From assembly GCA_007695205.1 (NCBI GenBank), contig REEF01000366.1, positions 1 to 9,658 on the forward strand: a stretch of 9,658 nt of DNA, written 5' to 3'. Position 1 is the first letter of the stretch. Each line of letters opens with the position of its first letter. The stretch is from Planctomycetaceae bacterium. Its GTDB lineage: Bacteria; Planctomycetota; Planctomycetia; Pirellulales; Pirellulaceae. The notes under the pieces were generated by a model, which ran no database searches, was not told the origin of the DNA, and saw nothing but the letters and a program-made list of their open reading frames with translations. Positions 1-5,928 of this stretch are shown here, piece after piece. A program made the translations under genes and the position numbers.

Positions 1-53
1 CAAGTGCAAAGCAGCAACAGGCAAGTGACGGCAACCAGAGCGAATCGGTTCAT
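1..53 (-). CDS. 5' end of a secreted protein or lipoprotein gene (partial)
   Basis: Only the first 17 codons lie inside the window; the gene runs off the left edge. Reading the minus strand from the ATG at 53 gives MNRFALVAVTCLLLLCT. This has a short positively charged start followed by an unbroken hydrophobic stretch, the pattern of a Sec signal peptide. The cysteine near the end of the hydrophobic run could be a lipobox cysteine, but the following residues are outside the window. The upstream ribosome binding site is weak (a GAAAG about 12-16 bases before the start). Function cannot be inferred. It is transcribed away from the oxygenase, so the 54-530 gap would contain promoters for both directions. 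Confidence 0.5.
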   Translation of the reverse strand, partial: MNRFALVAVTCLLLLCT

Positions 54-530
54 GGCAGGCTAGGTCTTTCTGTTGAGTTCATCTGATGGGAATAAAGGAC
101 TAGTAATCGCCGCGGATCGGTTGTCCGTCATCGCGGCACATCCGCCAACTCGTGATTCTCGGCGCGACTGCGAGTATTGCCCAAATTCGGAAAGGCTTAA
201 ACGTGAGACTGATTCAGCCGCGCACTGGCACAATTGACTCTTTTCACTTTACGAAACGGCTGCTTGAATTGCATTATCAATTTGCGCAAATTATTATCAG
301 TTTCACTACTTCCGGATGCCAGGCTTTGGCTGTGCGTCCTTCGACATTCGGCTTACCCAACCACGAGAATCCGATGGCATGGGCCGGGGGGGCGCTGCTG
401 GAATACCATGATTTCGAGGTCGCCATGACCGGGAGAGAACGGAAGGCCGCTCGAACTGGAAGGTTGAATTTTCGGAGCCATGTGACCCATCGGCCAAGCG
501 ACTGCGAATGACAGGGAAACGAGGAAGGGC
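54..530. other. Intergenic region with no convincing gene
   Basis: Several short frames are open here, but none has a good start, a recognisable product or convincing codon use. The stretch 226-310 is clearly richer in A+T than its surroundings and is the best place for a promoter. A small imperfect hairpin (GCCGCGGAT at 109-117 with ATCGCGGC at 130-137, one bulged base) lies between the leftward gene and the AT-rich segment. The end of the region (521-530) carries the ribosome binding site of the frame that starts at 531. Confidence 0.6.
269..297 (+). promoter_or_regulatory. Possible sigma70-type promoter for the oxygenase transcript
   Basis: TTGCAT at 269-274 and TATTAT at 292-297 are separated by 17 bases, inside the most A+T-rich part of the gap. 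The -10 box matches the bacterial consensus at five of six bases; the -35 box matches at only three. A start near 305 would leave a leader of about 225 bases before the ATG at 531, or about 395 before the GTG at 699. This is pattern matching only, and planctomycete promoters are poorly defined. Confidence 0.22.
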
Positions 531-599
531 ATGAGGCTTTCGGAAGAGAAAATCAAACAGGCGATCCTGCACCCCGAACCGGCGATTCGGCTGCGGGCG
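531..599 (+). pseudogene. Truncated N-terminus of a conserved planctomycete-type ORF
   Basis: An ATG at 531 is preceded by GAGG at 521-524 with a six-base gap, a good translation start. The first 23 codons contain LSEEKIKQAILHPEPAIR, which reads like a genuine helical, charged N-terminus. I recall similar openings (LSEEKIKQAILHPD or close) at the start of planctomycete HEAT-repeat-like proteins, but cannot verify this here. After about residue 23 the translation changes abruptly to a Pro/Cys/Arg-rich stretch made by the inverted repeat at 593-670. No stop intervenes, so the frame continues into the oxygenase and would add 56 residues to it. I interpret this as the remaining start of a broken gene. 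The alternative is a real longer oxygenase isoform of 524 residues. Confidence 0.45.
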
Positions 600-670
600 C
601 CGAACGCAGGTCCGTATGAATGCTCGTGCAGGCCGTTTCGTGTTGATTCCGACCCGCGTTCGGCGCCCGC
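593..670. repeat. Long inverted repeat (20-bp arms) at the junction before the oxygenase
   Basis: The left arm at 593-612 and the right arm at 651-670 are reverse complements at 19 of 20 positions; the only mismatch is A608 against C655. The outer 15 bases are perfect (left arm gcgggcgccgaacgc). The arms enclose a 38-base spacer at 613-650. The structure begins exactly where the upstream frame stops looking like protein and ends 15 bases before the ribosome binding site of the oxygenase. It overlaps no recognisable domain and has no T tract, so it is not a classical terminator. Its size (78 bases) and the AAC/GTT trinucleotides within the arms faintly recall integron attC sites, but the core is GTTCGGC rather than GTTRRRY. 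Confidence 0.75.
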
Positions 671-685
671 GGGCTACGGATACGC

Positions 686-691
686 AGGAGG
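686..691 (+). promoter_or_regulatory. Strong Shine-Dalgarno that sets the oxygenase start
   Basis: AGGAGG at 686-691 lies seven bases before the GTG at 699, an ideal match and spacing. It favours 699 rather than the upstream in-frame ATG at 531 as the main start of the oxygenase. Confidence 0.75.
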
Positions 692-698
692 ATTGATC

Positions 699-2105
699 GT
701 GAACGACGAAACTCGACTGGAAGAACTGCGGTGGGCCATTCATGGAGTCAAAGCTCCGTTTTCATGCGACGGGACCTTCGTTCCAGATGAACCGCTGACT
801 TTGGTGTTTCGGGACGAATCGCGGTTCGCCGTCCAACGGGCTGAGAACGGTTATAAGCAGGTTGAGGAGGTGCAACCTTTGATCGAGCGTTGCGAGCCGG
901 CGACGTTCGGTGACAAACGACGAACCCGATTCGACCGGAGTGTACGCGATGCCGTGCAACTGAAGGCCAGCGACGGCGGTTTTTCTGTCGAGCACTTCAA
1001 CCCCGAAGCAGCCGGTATCCTGGATTCGATTCGGGATCAGATGCTACCGCATGACTCGTCACCGATCACTGCGGAACTGTATGCTCTGAACGTCTACACA
1101 TCGGGCGGCCATTTCGCTCCGCACAAGGACACCCCGCGCGGACAAGACATGTTCGGCACCCTGGTCGTGTGTTTGCCATCCCAGTTTTGGGGCGGCAAGT
1201 TCGCGCTAGCTCATCGAGGGATGGTAAAGCGTCTTGATTGGGGGCCGATCATCGGTAAGCAACAGGACGCCAACCAGCTTCATTGGGTTGCCTTCTTCGG
1301 TGACGTGGATCATCAGATCGAAAGGGTATTCATGGGAGCCCGTGTGACGATCACTTATCTGCTGCGTCGCGACGCCAAGACCGAACCGTCGCGCATCGTC
1401 GCGGACGAAGAGCTGGCTCCCACGATTCTGGAAGCATGGCGTGCGTTGCTGGCAGATGCCCAGTTCCTGCCTCAGGGCGGTCTTGTCGGCTATCCCTGCT
1501 GTCACTTGTACCACCAGGACGCCCGCTTTCAAGTGAAACAGACACCGCTTGACCAGCGTTCCGCGAACGTGCTCAAGGGGCGCGACCAACTGGTGGCAGC
1601 GACGGCGTTGCAGGCCGGACTAGACGTGAGCTTCGCTCCTTACCTGTTCGAAAACTGTGTCGATGAGACGTGGCAACTCGAGCGGTTTCCCACCGGCAAG
1701 GAGAAGTCGCGGATGAAGCGGCAAATGGACTTGTCTGCCCTTGAATCCGCGCTGCCAATCCGCGGTGAGAGTTCGGAAAAGGTGGGAGATTTCGGCGTCA
1801 CCTGGTTGGAGCCTCCGCCATCGTCAGGCAGCGGCATGACGTTGCCTGACTCGAATATCGAGAGCAGTTCCGAGCTCCCGGCAGCCGGACGCCTGCACTC
1901 ATGCGAGTATTGCGAATGGGGCTACTTCGGGAATGAAGCTTCCGACGTGGACTTTTATATCTACGCCGCGTTGCACGTTCAAATCCCCAAACTCGGTGAA
2001 GGCTGCCGAGCCGATGTTCAACCGTTGCGGAGCGCGACCAAAAAAAAGACGCAGTCGAAAAAGAAGTCGCCGGGCAAATCCCGAAAGAAAAAGGACCGCG
2101 ATTGA
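699..2105 (+). CDS. 2-oxoglutarate/Fe(II)-dependent oxygenase, prolyl-4-hydroxylase-like
   Basis: Predicted 468-residue cytoplasmic oxygenase that would use 2-oxoglutarate, O2 and Fe(II) to hydroxylate an unknown substrate. The core is visible at residues about 125-222. It contains YALNVYTSGGHFAPHKDTPRG with the metal ligands H142 and D144, then the distal histidine H205 in DVDHQIERV, and R215 in GARVTITY, which would bind the 2-oxoglutarate carboxylate. A GYFGNEAS motif at 408-415 near the C-terminus resembles one I associate with large P4H-like oxygenases of fungi and some bacteria. The last 21 residues are extremely lysine-rich, possibly for nucleic-acid or acidic-partner binding (inference). 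There is no signal peptide. GTG at 699 was chosen for its strong SD; an in-frame ATG at 531 would add 56 residues, partly from a hairpin. Sampled G+C is 50-53%, lower than proA. It stands alone on its strand, convergent with proA. Fold is confident; substrate is unknown. Confidence 0.88.
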   Translation: MNDETRLEELRWAIHGVKAPFSCDGTFVPDEPLTLVFRDESRFAVQRAENGYKQVEEVQPLIERCEPATFGDKRRTRFDRSVRDAVQLKASDGGFSVEHFNPEAAGILDSIRDQMLPHDSSPITAELYALNVYTSGGHFAPHKDTPRGQDMFGTLVVCLPSQFWGGKFALAHRGMVKRLDWGPIIGKQQDANQLHWVAFFGDVDHQIERVFMGARVTITYLLRRDAKTEPSRIVADEELAPTILEAWRALLADAQFLPQGGLVGYPCCHLYHQDARFQVKQTPLDQRSANVLKGRDQLVAATALQAGLDVSFAPYLFENCVDETWQLERFPTGKEKSRMKRQMDLSALESALPIRGESSEKVGDFGVTWLEPPPSSGSGMTLPDSNIESSSELPAAGRLHSCEYCEWGYFGNEASDVDFYIYAALHVQIPKLGEGCRADVQPLRSATKKKTQSKKKSPGKSRKKKDRD

Positions 2106-2238
2106 CATGCCGAGTGGAAAAGCGTGAAATACTCACTGAACGAGAAAACGAAACAAATCGACGAGCAGACTGTCGGCATGTTTGTTCAGTAGCTGCTGCG
2201 CATTGTGTGCTGCCTTCGCGCGCGAGCTGGCCCGAGCG
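2106..2238. other. Convergent intergenic gap with a short in-frame ORF tail and a 9-bp inverted repeat
   Basis: After the oxygenase TGA the same frame stays open for another 28 codons to TAG at 2190-2192. It reads AEWKSVKYSLNEKTKQID and then EQTVGMFVQ, protein-like in composition. A GTG at 2124 preceded by GGAAA could start a 22-residue peptide. ACATGCCGA at 2105-2113 and TCGGCATGT at 2173-2181 are perfect 9-bp inverted repeats bracketing this stretch. TCGCGCGCGA at 2216-2225 is a self-complementary decamer without a T tract. I see no convincing terminator for either the oxygenase or proA. Confidence 0.4.
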
Positions 2239-3513
2239 TCAACCGCGGATTTGGCCGTCGCCGTGAACGACGTACTTGTAGCTGGTCAGTTCCTTCAGGC
2301 CGCAGGGGCCTCGAGCGTGGAAGCGGTCGGTGCTGATGCCGATTTCGGCGCCCAATCCGAATTCGCCGCCGTCGTTGAACCGCGTGCTGGCGTTGACCAT
2401 CACGGCGGAACTGTCCACGCGTTTGGTAAAGCGTCGTGCCGCGTTCCAGTCGGTGGTGATGATGGCGTCGGTATGGTGCGAACCGTAGTGGTTGATGTGC
2501 TCGATGGCCTGGTCCAAAGAATCGACGACCCGTACCGAGATCACCGGCCCCAGGTATTCGGCAAAGTAATCCTCTTCGGTGGCCCGTTTTGCAGCTTCGA
2601 CCAGACCGCAGGTCGCCGCGTCGCCGCGGATCTCGATGCCCTGCTGGATCAACGCTTGCGCCAATTCGGGTAGCAACGACGCGGCGGCCTCCTGGTGGAT
2701 CAGCAGCGATTCGGCCGCGTTGCAGACGCCCATGCGTTGGCATTTCGAGTTGACCGTCAATCGAACCGCCTGCTCCGGATCGGCGGCTCGGTCCACGTAC
2801 ACGTGGCAGTTGCCGGCAAAGTGCTTGATCACCGGCATCTTCGCCTCGGCCGACACGCGGCGGATCAGCCCTTCACCGCCGCGTGGAATGGCCACGTCGA
2901 TCAGTTCGGGCAGCGCCAAAAAGTGCCCGACGGCCGCGCGGTCGGTGGTGCCGACCAACTGGATCGCGCCGTTGGGGATGCCGTGCTGCACAGCGGCCTG
3001 GTTCAGCAAATTGACGATCGCCCGGCTGGAATGCATGGCTTCCTTGCCGCCGCGCAGGATGACGGCATTGCCGCTTTTGACACAGATGGCCGCCGCGTCG
3101 GCGGTGACGTTCGGGCGGGATTCGTAGATGAAAAACACCACGCCCAGAGGAACGCGGATTTTGGAGACTTCCAGGCCGTTGGGGCGGACCGCCGCTTCGA
3201 TCACTTCGCCGATCGGATCGCGCAGCATGGCGATCTCTTCCAACGCGACGGCGATCGCATCGATCCGCGCCGGGGTCAAGCGCAGCCGGTCGACTTGGGC
3301 GTCGGTCAGCCCGTACTCGGGAGCCGCCTGGATGTCCCGCTGGTTGGCCTCCATGATCTGCGCGGCATGTTCGCGCAATTGCCGAGCCGACTCTCGCAAC
3401 CAAGCGTCTTTTGCTCCGCCGCTGATCGCCACCAATTCCGCTGCGGCCTCCTTTGCCGCCCGCGCCATCGCCAAACATTCCGCCGCCAAGTCCTGCGTCA
3501 CCTCGGTTGTCAT
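2239..3513 (-). CDS. proA: Glutamate-5-semialdehyde dehydrogenase (gamma-glutamyl phosphate reductase)
   Basis: Catalyses the NADPH-dependent reduction of gamma-glutamyl phosphate to glutamate-5-semialdehyde, the second step of proline biosynthesis, in the cytoplasm. The 424-residue product is close to the usual ProA length of about 417. It shows an aldehyde-dehydrogenase-type fold with YESRPNVT at 130-137, RGGKEA at 154-159, the catalytic cysteine C264 in MGVCNA, the family signature around VDSLDQAIEHINHYGSHHTD (330-349) and the conserved end FNDGGEFGLGAEIG (379-392), GPCGLKELTSYKY. The frame extends upstream to 3630, but the ATG at 3513 aligns with family N-termini and has a modest AGGGAAAG about eight bases before it. 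The proB partner is not in the window, so the gene is unlinked or monocistronic here. Sampled rows are about 68% G+C, consistent with resident core DNA. Divergent from the Gfo/Idh gene with 262 bases between them. Confidence 0.97.
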   Translation of the reverse strand: MTTEVTQDLAAECLAMARAAKEAAAELVAISGGAKDAWLRESARQLREHAAQIMEANQRDIQAAPEYGLTDAQVDRLRLTPARIDAIAVALEEIAMLRDPIGEVIEAAVRPNGLEVSKIRVPLGVVFFIYESRPNVTADAAAICVKSGNAVILRGGKEAMHSSRAIVNLLNQAAVQHGIPNGAIQLVGTTDRAAVGHFLALPELIDVAIPRGGEGLIRRVSAEAKMPVIKHFAGNCHVYVDRAADPEQAVRLTVNSKCQRMGVCNAAESLLIHQEAAASLLPELAQALIQQGIEIRGDAATCGLVEAAKRATEEDYFAEYLGPVISVRVVDSLDQAIEHINHYGSHHTDAIITTDWNAARRFTKRVDSSAVMVNASTRFNDGGEFGLGAEIGISTDRFHARGPCGLKELTSYKYVVHGDGQIRG

Positions 3514-3775
3514 GCATCTTTCCCTTGTCGAACACGTCCCGTGGGGAACCGAAAAAACTGGTTGAAGATCAGGTGCCTGATGACACCCTTCCCAACCGCC
3601 AAGTATCGACGAATGCTGCCGGATCGTCAACGGCGAAGCTGGGTCGGTCGCGGCGTTGCCCAGTCTGGACGGCTGATGGCCGCTGGTTCAGAATGGAAGT
3701 CCGGTTCGCGGGTATCGGGAACCGCTGAAGACGAATCCATGACTGACACACGACTTGTTTGCGGAGGGATCGACG
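3514..3775. promoter_or_regulatory. Divergent intergenic region between proA and the Gfo/Idh gene
   Basis: These 262 bases must contain the starts of two divergent transcripts. I do not see clear -35/-10 pairs. The notable element is a 14-base palindrome, ATCAGG-TG-CCTGAT, at 3568-3581, about 55 bases upstream of the proA start. It could be an operator or a degenerate intergenic repeat. GGAGGG at 3763-3768 is the ribosome binding site for the rightward gene. Confidence 0.4.
3568..3581. repeat. 14-base palindrome upstream of proA
   Basis: ATCAGG and CCTGAT are perfect 6-base arms around a TG centre. On the minus strand the surroundings read GGTGTCATCAGGCACC, which adds a second GGTG/CACC symmetry. 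Either a regulator-binding site shared by the divergent genes or a REP-type remnant; sequence alone cannot distinguish the two. Confidence 0.4.
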
Positions 3776-4981
3776 ATGGACGCTGCTACTTCACGGCGCG
3801 CGTTTTTGCATTCGATGGGGATCGGGGCGACGGCCTTGGGTTTCCAGGGTACGCTGCAGGGCCAAAGCCCGCCGATTCAGGGATTCGAACAGGTGCCGGC
3901 CGATCGGACGGCATCCCGGCAATGGACGCCGGTGTCCGACCGCAAGGTTCGTGTCGGGATCGCCGGGTACGGACTGTGCCGGTTCGGCGCCGCGTTCGGT
4001 TTTCAAAATCATCCCAATGTGGAAGTCGCTGCCGTCACGGACCTGATCCCCGAACGCTGCCGGGCGCTGGCCCAGGCCGTTCGTTGCGACAAGATGTACC
4101 CGTCGCTGGAAGAGATGGTCAAGGACGATTCCCTGGAAGCCGTCTTCGTGGCCACCGATGCCCCGGGGCACGCGCGGCATTCGATCGCCGCGTTGCGGCA
4201 CGGCAAGCACGTGATGTGTGCCGTACCCGCCATCTTCCAGCACGTCGAGGAGGGGCAGCAACTGTACGATGCGGTGAAGCAGACCGGGTTGAAGTACCAG
4301 ATGGCCGAGACCAGTTACTTCCACGCAGCCAATCATGCGATGCGCCAGTTGTACAAGGCGGGGGCTTTTGGCCGACTGGTGTACTCGGAGGGCGAATACT
4401 TTCATCACAACGTCCAGACCTACGATTCGTATCAAGGTTGGCGGTTGGGGCTGCCGCCCCAGTTCTACCCGACGCATTCCAATGCCTACTATACCGGCGT
4501 GACTGGCAAGGGTTTTACGGCCGTGTCTTGCATTGGGTTTTCCGTACCGCTGCAGTACATCGGCAAGGACGCCAACCGCTACGGGAATCCGTTCAGCGAC
4601 GAGGTGGCGTTGTTCGAGACCGAAGACGGCGCCCCCTGCCGCATGGCCGTCATGTGGGGCGTGCAAGGTTATCACGGCGAACAGGGGCGGGTGTTCGGCG
4701 AACTGGGATCCTTCGACTATGCCTACGCCGGCGGAACGTACAAGGGCACAAAGAAGGTCGACGTATCGCTGGACCGTCCCCCGCTGCCGCCTGAAGTCCC
4801 CGCCGGCGGCCACGGCGGCTCCCACGGTCATCTGACCCACGACTTTATCATGGCCATCCTGGAAGATCGACCCCCGCTGTGCGATATCGACCAGTCCCTG
4901 GCGATGTCCGTCGCCGGCATCGTGGCGCATCAATCGGCCATGAAAGGCGGTCAACGAATGAGCATCCCCAAGTTTTCCTAA
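3776..4981 (+). CDS. Tat-exported Gfo/Idh/MocA family oxidoreductase
   Basis: A 401-residue NAD(P)-dependent dehydrogenase of the glucose-fructose oxidoreductase family, which usually acts on sugars, inositols or their oxidised derivatives. SRRAFL at residues 6-11 followed by a hydrophobic segment to about 30 is a twin-arginine signal, implying export of the folded, cofactor-loaded enzyme. The Rossmann motif is VGIAGYGLCRFGAAF at 60-74. The usual E-K-P motif after the fifth strand is replaced by GKHVMCAVPAIF (143-154), so the common catalytic lysine position is valine. ATG at 3776 was chosen because GGAGGG lies seven bases upstream and the Tat motif follows directly; a start seven codons earlier has no such support. 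Sampled G+C is 73%. The stop is five bases from that of the convergent methyltransferase. Planctomycetes carry many paralogues; the substrate is unknown. Confidence 0.92.
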   Translation: MDAATSRRAFLHSMGIGATALGFQGTLQGQSPPIQGFEQVPADRTASRQWTPVSDRKVRVGIAGYGLCRFGAAFGFQNHPNVEVAAVTDLIPERCRALAQAVRCDKMYPSLEEMVKDDSLEAVFVATDAPGHARHSIAALRHGKHVMCAVPAIFQHVEEGQQLYDAVKQTGLKYQMAETSYFHAANHAMRQLYKAGAFGRLVYSEGEYFHHNVQTYDSYQGWRLGLPPQFYPTHSNAYYTGVTGKGFTAVSCIGFSVPLQYIGKDANRYGNPFSDEVALFETEDGAPCRMAVMWGVQGYHGEQGRVFGELGSFDYAYAGGTYKGTKKVDVSLDRPPLPPEVPAGGHGGSHGHLTHDFIMAILEDRPPLCDIDQSLAMSVAGIVAHQSAMKGGQRMSIPKFS

Positions 4982-4986
4982 ATGCC

Positions 4987-5844
4987 TCAGATCAGTAATC
5001 GCTGAACGTCGCCGCTCAGGCGATGTTCAGAATCGGTGACGAATTGAGCGTTGAGTTCAACCAAGATGGCCTTTCGGTCTAACTCGGAGGCCGCTGCGCC
5101 CGTCGTTCCGGAACCAGAAAACGGATCGAGGATGGTATCTCCTTTTCTGCTCCCGAGCAGAATGCATCTCCGCGCCAATTCGCGAGGGTATGCTGCCGGA
5201 TGCCCGTTGCCATTGGGGTCCGGCCCCAAAATCCAACAGTTCCGAAGGTTCGCACCCGACGGTTCTCGAAACCCCTCGTTGTCATAAAAGTAATGGGGAC
5301 TCTTGGCGAAAAGAAAAATCGATTCCGTTGCGTTGGAAGGACGGTTCCGGACGCTTTCAGGCATCGGCGCCTTTTTTACCCACGTAATGTGCGAACGTAA
5401 AATCCAACCATCCTCTTGAAGTCCAAACGCAACCCTCCACGGCAAGCCCAGAAGATCTCGGTCCTTCAACCCCCAGCATTCGGGTACCCTGCAATTTCGG
5501 CGTTGTACGAGTTTCTTCGTATTTCCGACTTTTGCATTGGGGCCACAGCTCCCCGTGCCGCCGTTGCGAGCGTAACCATCTCCCACGTTCAGCCAGAGCG
5601 TACCGTCGTTGGCCAGAACCCGCCGGACCTCTCGAAAAGCGAAAACTAAGTTCTCGACGTACTCAATGGGTGTTGGCTCGGCTCCAATTTGCAGCTCGTG
5701 CTCATAATCACGCAATCCCCAGTAGGGGGGCGATGTCACGCAGCATTGAACCGACGCCGTCGCAACAGCCTGCAAGACTTCTCGGCAATCCCCTTCCAAG
5801 ATTGTCGTGCCAGCACGAACATTGACTACTCGGTGCTTGCTCAT
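4987..5844 (-). CDS. Site-specific DNA methyltransferase, beta class (N4-cytosine or N6-adenine)
   Basis: A 285-residue S-adenosylmethionine-dependent enzyme that would methylate an exocyclic amino group in DNA. The catalytic motif IV is TSPPYW at 37-42, upstream of the AdoMet-binding motif I DPFSGSGTTG at 240-249, the beta-class order. Other visible motifs are GTLWLNVGDGY at 81-91 and WILRSHITWVKKAPMPES at 147-164. At 285 residues with a short middle region, the target recognition domain must be small. Serine in TSPPYW is common in N4-cytosine enzymes, but such motifs do not reliably separate the two chemistries. No restriction endonuclease gene is adjacent: the downstream neighbour is Gfo/Idh, the upstream one the lyase. 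It is therefore an orphan in this window, possibly regulatory, protective or phage-derived. Sampled rows give about 52% G+C. The ATG at 5844 has only a weak AAG-type SD, and a large hairpin lies 25 bases upstream. Confidence 0.93.
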   Translation of the reverse strand: MSKHRVVNVRAGTTILEGDCREVLQAVATASVQCCVTSPPYWGLRDYEHELQIGAEPTPIEYVENLVFAFREVRRVLANDGTLWLNVGDGYARNGGTGSCGPNAKVGNTKKLVQRRNCRVPECWGLKDRDLLGLPWRVAFGLQEDGWILRSHITWVKKAPMPESVRNRPSNATESIFLFAKSPHYFYDNEGFREPSGANLRNCWILGPDPNGNGHPAAYPRELARRCILLGSRKGDTILDPFSGSGTTGAAASELDRKAILVELNAQFVTDSEHRLSGDVQRLLI

Positions 5845-5869
5845 CTCGTCTTACTTTCGCTTAGCCAAA

Positions 5870-5928
5870 GTAGTAGGCACACTCCGTGTGCCGTAAACTG
5901 CGGACGGCACACGGAGTGTGCCTGCTAC
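5870..5928. repeat. REPIN-like hairpin with 25-bp arms
   Basis: The arms at 5870-5894 and 5904-5928 are complementary at 24 of 25 positions around a nine-base loop. The exception, T5874 opposite G5924, would be a G-U pair in plus-strand RNA. Each arm is itself a small palindrome with core GGCACAC-GGA-GTGTGCC. Two inverted copies of a short palindrome form a REP doublet. I recall this core as a frequent intergenic element in Rhodopirellula-type genomes. In the leftward transcript it lies between the lyase and the methyltransferase, just upstream of the methyltransferase start. Confidence 0.85.

Noticed and set aside
100..120. Resemblance to a conserved 16S rRNA segment (CTAGTAATCGC...GGATC)
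   Set aside because: The match covers fewer than 20 bases, is interrupted, and the flanks do not resemble rRNA; judged coincidental.
152..511. 119-codon plus-strand frame in the left intergenic region
   Set aside because: No ribosome binding site and no recognisable motif; its composition is not protein-like and it ends just before the well-formed start at 531.
2216..2225. TCGCGCGCGA palindrome as a possible terminator between the oxygenase and proA
   Set aside because: It has no loop, only 5-bp half-sites and no T tract on either strand; likely a chance GC palindrome.
2695..4794. 699-codon open frame on the plus strand spanning proA and Gfo/Idh
   Set aside because: It lies antisense to proA and out of frame with Gfo/Idh, contains no recognisable domain and has Arg/Gly/Pro-rich composition, as expected for a shadow frame in high-GC DNA.
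3791..4954. 387-codon minus-strand frame opposite Gfo/Idh
   Set aside because: It has His/Arg/Gly-rich composition and no motifs. The plus-strand product has a Tat signal and a Rossmann motif, so the sense strand is settled.
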